From assembly GCA_044233795.1 (NCBI GenBank), contig JBIIJL010000038.1, positions 1-19,678 of the forward strand: a DNA stretch of 19,678 nt, written 5' to 3'. Made by a program: the position numbers and the translations under genes. Positions 7,515 to 14,839 of the stretch are shown here, in pieces. The stretch comes from JBIIJL01 sp044233795. GTDB lineage: Bacteria > Pseudomonadota > Gammaproteobacteria > Legionellales > Legionellaceae. Positions within the stretch are counted from its first letter, which is position 1. Each line of letters opens with the position of its first letter. The notes under the pieces are model-generated. The model worked only from the letters and a program-made list of their open reading frames with translations, was not told where the DNA came from and ran no database searches.

Positions 7515-9069
7515 TATTCAAAAGATAGGCTGGTATGGTTACGATATCACCAACTTGTTCTTTCAACTGTTTAACGGGCTTCTCGAGGGCTTTTGTTAAA
7601 ATAAGTCTAGATAATATTGGGTTGATTATTTTACTGTCTGGCAAGATAGCGGGCCGTTCAAATGTGCCACTAAGGATTAGGGGAAAATAATCACCTAATA
7701 GCTGTTGAACTGTATTCACTGATGGGTCTACTGAGCTGAGGTGGGCTTTGATTGCACCATTTAATGCACCATCTTGAAGATTGATTTGACCTTGTCCTTT
7801 CAGCGTCAATATATTGGTTTGTAACAGGACGTTGTCATTGATGAGCTTAAGATTACCCAATTTATACTGAATGCTTAATAACTCAAACGAAGTTGAACCA
7901 GAGCTTGGTACATTTGATGTGAAGGTAGGTATTGAAAGTGTCGCTTTGGGGTCTTTATTTTTGATATCAAGTAAGGTGTGAATTTTTTGGGTTATATCAT
8001 CTGCCAATTGATTGAGGTCAATAAACAACAGTGAGCCATCTTTGATGGTCAAATTGCCTGCACCATTAAGCGCGTTTTTCCACGCCCCTTGATTGAGATT
8101 TGTGGTGGCGCGAATAGAAAAATCCATTGGGCCTTTGATAAGGAATTGATTGGTCAAATCCTTAAATAATAAATTTGAATCAATTTGGGTTGCTGATTGC
8201 TGTACGGTTAGTTGTTTAGTGTTGAGTTGATAATCAAGCGAACCTACCGAGGTGCCTTTGTAGAGAGAAATGTTGAAAGGTGCTAAAACGATATTTTCGG
8301 GAGAGAGTAAGGCCGTAGCATTTATTTTAGAAATATTAAGTTGATTTAATTTGAATTTTTGTAAAATTAACTGTCCTTCAGCACGACTTATCTTGATTTG
8401 AGGGTTGGTTTTGTTAGCGGTGAATTGCTTCAAACGTATTTGTCCTTGATAACTTAAACGGGTTTTGAGTTGATTCTCGTCAATCACCGCTTGTAGGACC
8501 GTTTTGATTTGCAAAGGGAAGTCTTGATTTTTCACATTAAGTTGATTTGCGCCAAGTTGAAGATCACTTAAGGTAATGCTTGTATTGCCTTGGTGGATAG
8601 TTATGGCGCTGCGTGTCATGAGAAAATTTTCAATAGCAAATCTAGCAGGGGCTGTCTGGGCTAGATTAGTATTTTTTAGAGGCCGTGATGCAGCCGGCGG
8701 AGAATGGGTGGGCGCGTCTAAGTTAATGTTCAACTCAACACCGTCGAGTTTGAGATCGTTGACGATGAGATGTCCGCTTAAAAAAGGGGTGACTTGAATA
8801 TTCAATAGTGCGTTCTCGATGGTCAATTTCATAGGGGCATGATCGTCTCCTATCGAAAGACGAGATAGCTGAATACCTGGATGAGGAAAAAACCGCCAAG
8901 ACAAGGGACCATTAATCTGGCTATTTAGGGATGTTAGTTGTGTGATTTCTTTGCTGATAAATTCCTTAATAGCGACCGGCACGCTAGTTTTTGTTAAAAT
9001 AACAATCGCAATGAAAATTATAAAAACAATCAGTGTGAATGCAACTAAGAATTTTTTTAGAAAAGTCAT
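7501..9069 (-). CDS. AsmA-family envelope protein
   Basis: AsmA-family proteins are single-pass inner-membrane proteins with a long periplasmic beta-rich region, now thought to help move phospholipids toward the outer membrane. The 522-aa product starts with a membrane segment (about 6-26), then an AsmA N-terminal domain (about 30-115) with GPLSWRFFPHPGIQL and LKLDGVELNINLD. A low-complexity linker (about 118-135) and repeated beta-strand segments follow. Near the C-terminus are LKGQGQINLQDGALNG and LSGTFERPAILPD, typical of the family end. The length is shorter than E. coli AsmA (about 617 aa). The bases before the ATG (TATCCCCT) lack a Shine-Dalgarno, so the start is less certain. Linkage to mutY appears common in this group from memory, without known functional meaning. 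Confidence 0.85.
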   Translation of the reverse strand: MTFLKKFLVAFTLIVFIIFIAIVILTKTSVPVAIKEFISKEITQLTSLNSQINGPLSWRFFPHPGIQLSRLSIGDDHAPMKLTIENALLNIQVTPFLSGHLIVNDLKLDGVELNINLDAPTHSPPAASRPLKNTNLAQTAPARFAIENFLMTRSAITIHQGNTSITLSDLQLGANQLNVKNQDFPLQIKTVLQAVIDENQLKTRLSYQGQIRLKQFTANKTNPQIKISRAEGQLILQKFKLNQLNISKINATALLSPENIVLAPFNISLYKGTSVGSLDYQLNTKQLTVQQSATQIDSNLLFKDLTNQFLIKGPMDFSIRATTNLNQGAWKNALNGAGNLTIKDGSLLFIDLNQLADDITQKIHTLLDIKNKDPKATLSIPTFTSNVPSSGSTSFELLSIQYKLGNLKLINDNVLLQTNILTLKGQGQINLQDGALNGAIKAHLSSVDPSVNTVQQLLGDYFPLILSGTFERPAILPDSKIINPILSRLILTKALEKPVKQLKEQVGDIVTIPAYLLNNDAE

Positions 9070-9292
9070 AGGGGATAAAATATGTTCCAGTATGCTAACA
9101 ATATAGCTTTATGCACCATAAATCAATGACGTACAGGCGTTTTTGTTCTAATTAATACTAACCTGCACTATTGCAATTTAAATTAAATAAGTGTTAGTCT
9201 AATAGCCTTCCTTAGAAACAAGAGGATGGTTGTCATTGATTTAGCTTTTCAAGTTGTATTCAGGATGAATAGATATAACACAGGAGAGCAGT

Positions 9293-9949
9293 ATGGAAAG
9301 ATGTCAATCGGAAATTGTTATTTTAAAGCCTACAACAGTGTTTCAAGCCTTTCTTGCGGCGCAAACTTCAGAACATGAATTACCAAATTTAGAACTCTTA
9401 CAAACCGACCCAACTGCCTATGTGATTAAACGGCAAGCCAGTGAGGAGGGAATTGTCGATGAAATTGAGCGACAATTTCAGGTGATGTTTAAACACGAGA
9501 TTAGTCGTTGGTTGGGGGATGATGCGAGAAGTAGCATAGAAGGGAGTTTTCTCGATTTTCTCTGTTGTTTCAAATTTGAACTGCATTCTCAGATTATATT
9601 AATGGAGAAAACGATTGCTGAAGGTCGACAGTTGCTATCGGTAAAACCTCGTTCGGTTCTTATTAAATGGATGAAAGCACAGATTGCTGATCAAGAGGAT
9701 GATTTAATTAGTATCCTAGATCGTGTCAATTTAGCGAATTTAGCTGAGAACGCAACGGTTGTTGTGAAAAACTTCAATCCTTTGACCCAGGTTAAACCTT
9801 TTCTTAAATGCTATTGGCGCCAAATTCTTAAAGTGGAGCTTTCCAGGATGTGTGACAAAGCTGAGCAGTGGCCTGCTATTGATTCTCTGGATGAGTTTAG
9901 TCGTTATTTTTCTGTGGCTATTCACACAAAAATGATTCACTTGGATTAA
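9293..9949 (+). CDS. Protein of unknown function (218 aa), paired with a membrane coiled-coil gene
   Basis: I do not recognise this family. The product is predicted soluble, with no signal peptide or membrane segment. It appears mainly alpha-helical, with charged amphipathic stretches at about 45-75 (GIVDEIERQFQVMFKHEISR) and 85-150. Cysteines are few (a CC pair near residue 91). The start is good: AGGAG ends 6 bases before the ATG. The next gene begins 12 bases after the stop, so the two are very likely one operon and may work together at the inner membrane. The upstream 223 bases (9070-9292) are AT-rich and must hold divergent promoters, but I could not fix one. Base composition resembles the neighbours, so recent transfer is not suggested. 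Confidence 0.8.
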   Translation: MERCQSEIVILKPTTVFQAFLAAQTSEHELPNLELLQTDPTAYVIKRQASEEGIVDEIERQFQVMFKHEISRWLGDDARSSIEGSFLDFLCCFKFELHSQIILMEKTIAEGRQLLSVKPRSVLIKWMKAQIADQEDDLISILDRVNLANLAENATVVVKNFNPLTQVKPFLKCYWRQILKVELSRMCDKAEQWPAIDSLDEFSRYFSVAIHTKMIHLD

Positions 9950-9961
9950 GGGGAAGGAGCA

Positions 9962-10795
9962 ATGGAAACCATGGCGCTGGCTGTTGTTGGGGCATTGGTA
10001 TTTGGTGGTATTGCGGCATTAACAGTATTTATCCGGCAGTTATTACTAAGTCGTGATAGGAAATTGAATGACGAGGCCCAACGCAAAGCTTTAGCAGATG
10101 AATCTCATGAGTTGGAAAAAATACGCGTGGAAATGGAGTCGCGAAAAAGATTTAACGCGCATTACGAGATGCTTGGTGTCAATAAAGAAGCCATACAATA
10201 TATCGATCAAAAACTTGAGGATACTCTTAGCAAAAAAGCAGCTTTGGTTCAACGCTATTCAGAAATGATGTTGAGGGAAGCTAAGGCATTCATCGGTACT
10301 GACGATTTAATTGAACGTAAATCGATGTGTTTGCTCATCAAAGAAGAAATGGATCGTGATATCAAATTCTATGATAGCGAGCTGCTTGCGTTGCAAGCAC
10401 GGCGAGCAGCAATGTGGGATGCACAGCAGGATTTGCAAGATACCTTGATTTATCATGAACAGACACATAACAGCAATCTAGATAAACTCTATGAATCACA
10501 TACTTCAATGCTTGAAAAGGTCTACATGCGTCAAAGTGAGAGTGCCGATAAATATGCCAAACAGAATCTAGACGCTGGGAGTGATTCATATAAAGAAATC
10601 TTTATGGGACCTATTGAAGCTTTAGTGCGCTGTTTCAAGCCTGCCAATAACGCTTCTTCGGATAAGATAGCGGAGGAGACTGTTAGGCGTAAAAAAGTCA
10701 GAGCAATGGAAAGGAATCTTAATCGTGCGCGTGCTAGTGATCCAGAGACATTTGATGATTTTGATACTGTTGGGGCTCAGGGTATGGCACCTTAA
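9962..10795 (+). CDS. Membrane-anchored coiled-coil protein of unknown function (277 aa)
   Basis: The product begins with one membrane segment (about 4-26, ALAVVGALVFGGIAALTVF). The following positive RQLLLSRDRK stretch fits N-out/C-in anchoring. A long charged helical region (about 35-190) with heptad-like spacing, such as SHELEKIRVEMESRKR and DQKLEDTLSKKAAL, suggests a coiled coil on the cytoplasmic side. The tail is basic (RRKKVRAMERNLNRARA), then acidic (DPETFDDFD). No enzymatic motif is visible. The start may be the ATG at 9962 or at 9971 (residue 4); GGAG at 9956-9959 is too near the first, whereas GGGG at 9950-9953 fits it. It is 12 bases after the 218-aa gene and probably acts with it. 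A general resemblance to RmuC- or YhcB-like anchored coiled coils was considered but is not convincing. Confidence 0.82.
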   Translation: METMALAVVGALVFGGIAALTVFIRQLLLSRDRKLNDEAQRKALADESHELEKIRVEMESRKRFNAHYEMLGVNKEAIQYIDQKLEDTLSKKAALVQRYSEMMLREAKAFIGTDDLIERKSMCLLIKEEMDRDIKFYDSELLALQARRAAMWDAQQDLQDTLIYHEQTHNSNLDKLYESHTSMLEKVYMRQSESADKYAKQNLDAGSDSYKEIFMGPIEALVRCFKPANNASSDKIAEETVRRKKVRAMERNLNRARASDPETFDDFDTVGAQGMAP

Positions 10796-10853
10796 AAGGT
10801 TATAGTTGGGCAATGTTTGTTCCGGAAAGTACACATTTGTGGCAATCTAATCA

Positions 10854-10883
10854 TTGCAAAAATGATGCATAATGATGCATAAT
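10854..10883 (+). promoter_or_regulatory. Possible promoter of the HtrA gene with flanking repeats
   Basis: TTGCAA (10854-10859) and CATAAT (10878-10883) are 18 bases apart, with four and five consensus matches. An inverted repeat GCAAT (10842-10846) / ATTGC (10853-10857) overlaps the -35, and a direct repeat (10861-10880) fills the spacer. The leader would be about 20 bases. Confidence 0.4.
10861..10880 (+). repeat. Tandem 10-bp direct repeat in the HtrA promoter region
   Basis: AATGATGCAT occurs twice in a row, and AATG begins a third partial copy at 10881. Each unit contains the palindrome ATGCAT, so two regulator molecules could bind one DNA turn apart (10-bp period). It may instead be a small slippage duplication. 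Confidence 0.7.
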
Positions 10884-10909
10884 GGGTTCTTTTTGCAGCG
10901 GGGTTGTTG

Positions 10910-11980
10910 ATGAGAACCAATCGTTTTTTTTCAGTATTATTGATGTTGTTCAGTGGTTTGTTTTGTTCAAATATTACGGTTGCTGCGATTGATTTACTGC
11001 CTGATGAGCGTAACACCATTGATGTCTTTCAAAAGATTGCACCTAAGGTTGTGTATGTGCATCGGTTAGCAACTGTTTTGAATGGTTCCTATGAGAAGCT
11101 TCAAGTACCTGCAGGCACCGGATCTGGTATTATCTGGGATACAAAAGGGCATGTGGTTACTAATTTTCATGTGGTGAATGGTGCAGATCATCTTGCAATT
11201 AGCATTGGTAATCACACCTTCCCTGCTAAAATTGTGGGTGTTGAGCCTCGTAAAGACCTTGCTGTCTTGCTCATCAATTCATCAAAAGCTCGAGAAATAT
11301 TAAAAGCTATCAAGCCTTTTGAGATCGCCCCCACACATGAGCTATTGGTTGGGCAAAAGGCACTCGCAATTGGAAATCCATTTGGATTAGATCACAGCTT
11401 AACGGTGGGGGTCATCTCAGCTTTAGGGCGTCAAGTACCTGGGGTTGGTGGGGTGAAAATCCGTGACATGATTCAAACGGATGCGTCGATAAATCCTGGT
11501 AATTCAGGTGGACCATTGCTCGATAGTGCTGGTCGATTGATAGGATTAAATACCGTTATTTTTTCTCGATCTGGTGGATCAGCGGGGATTGGTTTTGCAG
11601 TACCTGCTGATGATATTGAGAGAATTGTTGCTCAGATCATTGCGCATGGTCGAGTGGTGCTTGCTGGAATTGGTATAACACGCGTTGAGCCTACGATTGC
11701 TCAACGCTTGGGGGTTGCCAAGGGTATTTTAATAGGTGATATTTTGCCAAACACCCCTGCAGAAAAAGCAGATTTACAGGTAACTCGAAGGGATGCCTGG
11801 GGGCGGGTAGTGCTTGGCGATATCATCATTGCTTTGAACGGACATCCGGTTGAAAATTATGGCGTATTATATAATTTGCTCACGGAATTAAAAGTGGGCG
11901 AAAAGATAACGATCACGCTTCAAAGAGGTGATCGACGGATCAATAAAACCATGAAAACGATAGATATTGCGGCGTTATAG
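10910..11980 (+). CDS. HtrA/Deg-family serine protease with one PDZ domain (Deg1-like)
   Basis: A trypsin-like protease of the envelope. With the ATG at 10910 it has 356 aa; a TTG six bases earlier is less likely because AGCGGGG is better spaced from the ATG. A signal peptide or anchor covers about 1-26. The catalytic triad is H87 (TNFHVV), D116 (RKDLAVL) and S199 (NPGNSGGPLL). A single PDZ domain covers about 245-350 and includes ILPNTPAEKADLQ and RDAWGRVVLGDIIIALNG. This one-PDZ layout, the start PDERNTIDVFQKIAPKVVYV and the R-D-x-x-G-R-x-V-L-G-D insert resemble plant chloroplast Deg1 and cyanobacterial-type proteases more than E. coli DegP, DegQ or DegS. It likely cleaves misfolded or regulatory envelope proteins. 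A small membrane-protein gene follows after 15 bases, probably in the same transcript. Confidence 0.93.
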   Translation: MRTNRFFSVLLMLFSGLFCSNITVAAIDLLPDERNTIDVFQKIAPKVVYVHRLATVLNGSYEKLQVPAGTGSGIIWDTKGHVVTNFHVVNGADHLAISIGNHTFPAKIVGVEPRKDLAVLLINSSKAREILKAIKPFEIAPTHELLVGQKALAIGNPFGLDHSLTVGVISALGRQVPGVGGVKIRDMIQTDASINPGNSGGPLLDSAGRLIGLNTVIFSRSGGSAGIGFAVPADDIERIVAQIIAHGRVVLAGIGITRVEPTIAQRLGVAKGILIGDILPNTPAEKADLQVTRRDAWGRVVLGDIIIALNGHPVENYGVLYNLLTELKVGEKITITLQRGDRRINKTMKTIDIAAL

Positions 11981-11995
11981 ATAAGGAGTCGGGGG

Positions 11996-12370
11996 ATGCT
12001 AGCTTGCTCAATTTGTTGTACTTGCTGTAGTACACCTGTCACTAAAAGAGGTGCTGTTATTGGTGGATTGATTGGTTTTGGATTTGGTGTTTGGGCATCA
12101 ATTGATGTTGTAAAGCCATATGCAGAACATCAAGGTCTTAGTGAGAATATGGCTATTGGCGTGGCATTTATCGTTGCACTTTTAGGTGGGCTTGAAGCTT
12201 GTGTTGCAGCAGGGCTTGTCGTTGGTGCTATTGCAGCGCCGGTGATTGTTAGTTCAATGAACTATTTTGGTCGTTTGGGTCAAGTGTTTTTTGTAAAACA
12301 AGCCTCTAACTATTTGCCCCAAGCACCTCTTAAAGCTGAAGAGACTCCATTATTAACGAGTAGTGTGTGA
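11996..12370 (+). CDS. Small Cys-rich membrane protein of unknown function (124 aa)
   Basis: I do not recognise this family. The start is strong: AAGGAG ends 7 bases before the ATG. The N-terminus has five cysteines in ten residues (ACSICCTCCST). Two glycine- and alanine-rich hydrophobic segments follow, about 19-38 (GAVIGGLIGFGFGVW) and 53-83, then a polar tail (about 90-124) ending LKAEETPLLTSSV. The hydrophobic pair suggests a membrane hairpin. It lies 15 bases after the HtrA gene, so it could be a protease partner or substrate. The tail contains an acidic dileucine-like EETPLL and the N-terminus a cysteine cluster, features used by some translocated bacterial effectors in host membranes; that is speculation. 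Confidence 0.8.
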   Translation: MLACSICCTCCSTPVTKRGAVIGGLIGFGFGVWASIDVVKPYAEHQGLSENMAIGVAFIVALLGGLEACVAAGLVVGAIAAPVIVSSMNYFGRLGQVFFVKQASNYLPQAPLKAEETPLLTSSV

Positions 12371-12379
12371 TTCTGTTAT

Positions 12380-13036
12380 TTACAGATTTTTCATTAAAGC
12401 GGAGTCTGTACCGTATTGGGATTGATATTCTTTCACACGGTTAATTTCATCATGATGTCCATGAATTTCGAGGTAGTCAATTAAATCATGTAGCGTGATA
12501 ATGGAAAATACGTTGATTCCTTGATTTTTAATTTCGCAAACTGTTGATGTTTTTGACAGCCCTCTTTCACAACGGTCTAAGGCGATGACGACAGCTGTTA
12601 AGGTGCCACCATTCTTTTTGATAAGCTGTTGTGCTTCTCTAAAAGCAGTTCCAGCAGTGATGACATCGTCAATGATGATGGTATTGCCAGTTAAAGGTGA
12701 GCCGATGAGTTGTCCCCCTTCGCCATGGTTTTTAACTTCTTTACGGTTGAATGTTACAGTGACGTCTTTGCCGTGCTCAGCAAGTGCTACTGCTGTGGTC
12801 GTTGCAAGTGGGAGTCCTTTGTAGGCAGGACCAAATAAATGTTGCACATCATTCGCTTCTTTAATTAAAACATCCGCGTAAAATTTTCCCAGTTGTCTAA
12901 GAGCAGCACCGTAATAAAATAAACCAGCATTGAAAAAATAAGGGCTAACACGACCAGATTTAAGGGTAAATTTGCCGAAGGCTAATACCTTACTTCTAAT
13001 TGCCAAGTCGATAAACGCCTCTTTTTCTTTATTCAT
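12380..13036 (-). CDS. pyrE: Orotate phosphoribosyltransferase PyrE
   Basis: PyrE joins orotate and PRPP to form orotidine 5'-phosphate, the fifth step of pyrimidine synthesis. The 218-aa product is full length. The PRPP-binding motif is IIIDDVITAGTA (about 120-131). The N-terminal KFTLKSGRVSPYFFN binds orotate, and FNRKEVKNHGEGG is the flexible catalytic loop. AAGGAA precedes the ATG by 5-6 bases. It runs toward the Cys-rich membrane protein gene, with only 9 bases between the two stop codons and just a weak 4-bp hairpin there. The upstream 159 bases are shared with the cold-shock gene promoter. Confidence 0.97.
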   Translation of the reverse strand: MNKEKEAFIDLAIRSKVLAFGKFTLKSGRVSPYFFNAGLFYYGAALRQLGKFYADVLIKEANDVQHLFGPAYKGLPLATTTAVALAEHGKDVTVTFNRKEVKNHGEGGQLIGSPLTGNTIIIDDVITAGTAFREAQQLIKKNGGTLTAVVIALDRCERGLSKTSTVCEIKNQGINVFSIITLHDLIDYLEIHGHHDEINRVKEYQSQYGTDSALMKNL

Positions 13037-13078
13037 GAATTTTCCTTGATTAATTCTGAGACTGTGATTAAAAATTCG

Positions 13079-13106
13079 TTAACAATCAACAAAAAACTGT
13101 TATGCT
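13079..13106 (+). promoter_or_regulatory. Probable promoter of the cold-shock gene
   Basis: TTAACA (13079-13084) and TATGCT (13101-13106) are 16 bases apart. A TG one base before the -10 (TGTTATGCT) gives an extended -10. Transcription would start near 13113, leaving a leader of about 80 bases before the ATG at 13196. Long leaders that fold differently with temperature are known for cspA-type genes. Confidence 0.5.
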
Positions 13107-13195
13107 AGTAGGATGAGTAATATTGCGTTCTAGTGGCAAGCTCGAGACACTTGCGCAGTATAAGGCAGTCGTTTTTGAAAAAAAAGGGGAGAGGT

Positions 13196-13417
13196 ATGTC
13201 TGAGAGAGAAACTGGGCATGTGAAATGGTTTAATGAAAAGAAGGGATTTGGTTTTATCGTGAATGAAAAAGACGAAGATATATTTGTTCACTATAAAGAC
13301 ATACAATTGGATGGTTTTAAAACACTTCATGAAAATGACACAGTCAGTTTCATTCTGGATAAAGGTCCAAAAGGATTAAAAGCCCAAGAAGTTGTTCTTA
13401 TTGTTGAAAACCCCTGA
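13196..13417 (+). CDS. Cold-shock domain protein (CspA family)
   Basis: A 73-aa single cold-shock domain that binds single-stranded RNA and DNA, probably acting as an RNA chaperone. RNP1 is KGFGFIV (16-22) and RNP2 is DIFVHY (28-33), after the typical TGHVKWFNEKKG start. The DNA stays open upstream to a GTG at 13133, but homology begins at the ATG, which has GGGAGAGG just before it, so 13196 is the start. It is slightly longer at the C-terminus than E. coli CspA (70 aa). The next gene starts 71 bases downstream in the same direction with no clear terminator between. Confidence 0.95.
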   Translation: MSERETGHVKWFNEKKGFGFIVNEKDEDIFVHYKDIQLDGFKTLHENDTVSFILDKGPKGLKAQEVVLIVENP

Positions 13418-13488
13418 TAGTATTTCTCAATAATCATTGTAGTCTTCTTCGTAATCCTCTATGTCTATATCCTGGGAGAAAGAAATAA

Positions 13489-14796
13489 ATGAGTGTTAAT
13501 GCAATCGGCTTACTCCGCAAAAGGTCTTTTCTCCCATTGTTTTTGACGCAATTTTTTGGAGCATTTAATGATAATGCTTTCAAATTTGCCATGCTTACCT
13601 TGATAAGTTATCACTTAAGCTCATCGCAACTTGAATCTGAGCGACTCCAAGCGCTGGCTGGAGCGCTATTTATATTACCATTTTTCTTTCTATCTGCGAC
13701 CGCGGGTCAATTGGCAGATAAATTCAATAAAGCGGATGTTACGCGCGTTATTAAGTTTTTCGAAATGTTACTCATGGTGATGGGAGGATTTGCTCTCTAT
13801 TATAGTAGTACGTTGTTTTTGATGCTGACGTTGACAGGTCTTGGTATACATTCATCTTTTTTTGGTCCAATAAAATATGCAATTCTTCCAGATCATCTAC
13901 CCAAACCGCAATTAATGGGAGCAACTGCATTAATTGAAGCGAGTACATTTGTTGCGATTTTATTGGGAACGATCTTTGGCACGATGAGTGTTGTGGGGAG
14001 CAGAACCGGTTCGCTTGGTGCGGTTTTGATGACAACGATTGTTGCAATGGCTGGTTTTGCAGCTAGCTTGTTTATTTTGCCTGCGCGGTCTGAGGTAGGT
14101 GAGCTGAAAGTTGATTGGAATGTTTGGCGATCGACAAAGGACATGCTATGTGAAGTTATAGTTGATCCGCGTATTATGCCAGTTATCTGTGTTATCTCAT
14201 GGTTTTGGCTGGTTGGCGCGGTTATATTAACTAAAATGCCAGATTATACTAATTATATTCTGCGCGCAGATACCAGTGTGTTTTCTTTGTTTCTTGCGCT
14301 TTTTTCGCTGGGTATTGCATTAGGATCGATGGCAATTTTACGTATCCTCTCAGGAAAAATTACACTTCGTTTAGTTCCTCATGGGATGCTATTATTATCT
14401 TTTTTTGCTGCTGATTTGTATTGGGCTACTCCGGTTTATATCGATAAGTACGCACCTTTACAACCATTCGTTGCTTTTTTTGACAATATATCTCACTGGC
14501 GTTTTGCAATTGACTTTTTTTGCTTGTCGTTTAGTGGTGGTTTATTTGTGGTTCCTCTTTATACTTATCTTCAGGTGGTGAGTAATAAGGGATCGTGTGC
14601 TCGTACCATCGCTGCTAACAACATCGTCAATGCATTGTTTATGGTTCTTGGCTCAGGTCTCGTGACGCTGTTGTTGCACTTTCATATAGCAATGGCATTT
14701 GTGTTCTTCATTTTAGCTGTTCTTAATGCAATTGCAGCAGTATTATTTTGGTGGTTTTTCTTAAAAAATCAGTCTGCAGAAAAACTCGTCTTATAG
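13489..14796 (+). CDS. LplT-like MFS transporter
   Basis: A 435-aa inner-membrane protein with about 12 hydrophobic segments. The N-terminal FLTQFFGAFNDNAFKFA (about 18-34) is characteristic of the LplT group, which flips lysophospholipids such as lysophosphatidylethanolamine inward for re-acylation. In many Legionella and other proteobacteria this transporter is fused to, or next to, an Aas-type acyltransferase/acyl-ACP synthetase. Here it ends soon after the last membrane segment (WWFFLKNQSAEKLVL) with no such domain, and the next gene is an outer-membrane protein. The PlsC-like gene at 2346-3236 might supply acylation, but it is far away. GGAGAAAG lies a few bases before the ATG. Substrate is inferred from the family only. 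Confidence 0.85.
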   Translation: MSVNAIGLLRKRSFLPLFLTQFFGAFNDNAFKFAMLTLISYHLSSSQLESERLQALAGALFILPFFFLSATAGQLADKFNKADVTRVIKFFEMLLMVMGGFALYYSSTLFLMLTLTGLGIHSSFFGPIKYAILPDHLPKPQLMGATALIEASTFVAILLGTIFGTMSVVGSRTGSLGAVLMTTIVAMAGFAASLFILPARSEVGELKVDWNVWRSTKDMLCEVIVDPRIMPVICVISWFWLVGAVILTKMPDYTNYILRADTSVFSLFLALFSLGIALGSMAILRILSGKITLRLVPHGMLLLSFFAADLYWATPVYIDKYAPLQPFVAFFDNISHWRFAIDFFCLSFSGGLFVVPLYTYLQVVSNKGSCARTIAANNIVNALFMVLGSGLVTLLLHFHIAMAFVFFILAVLNAIAAVLFWWFFLKNQSAEKLVL

Positions 14797-14830
14797 CGAT
14801 AATCAAAGCCGATAGTAAAGAGGCCTTTCT

Positions 14831-14838
14831 GGGGGGGG
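14831..14838 (+). repeat. Eight-G homopolymer next to a TTG start codon
   Basis: A run of eight G ends one base before the presumed TTG start of the outer-membrane protein gene. It may serve as a G-rich ribosome site. As a long homopolymer it could change length by slippage, affecting translation, or be a sequencing uncertainty. Confidence 0.7.
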
Positions 14839-14839
14839 A

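Noticed and set aside
10904..10909. TTG start two codons before the HtrA ATG
   Set aside because: The ATG at 10910 has the better-spaced G-rich ribosome site.
12374..12390. CTGT-TATTT-ACAG plus T-run as a terminator
   Set aside because: The stem is only 4 bp and too weak to claim.
13133..13195. GTG-started 21-residue extension of the cold-shock protein
   Set aside because: Cold-shock homology begins at the ATG at 13196, and the stretch lies in the predicted leader.
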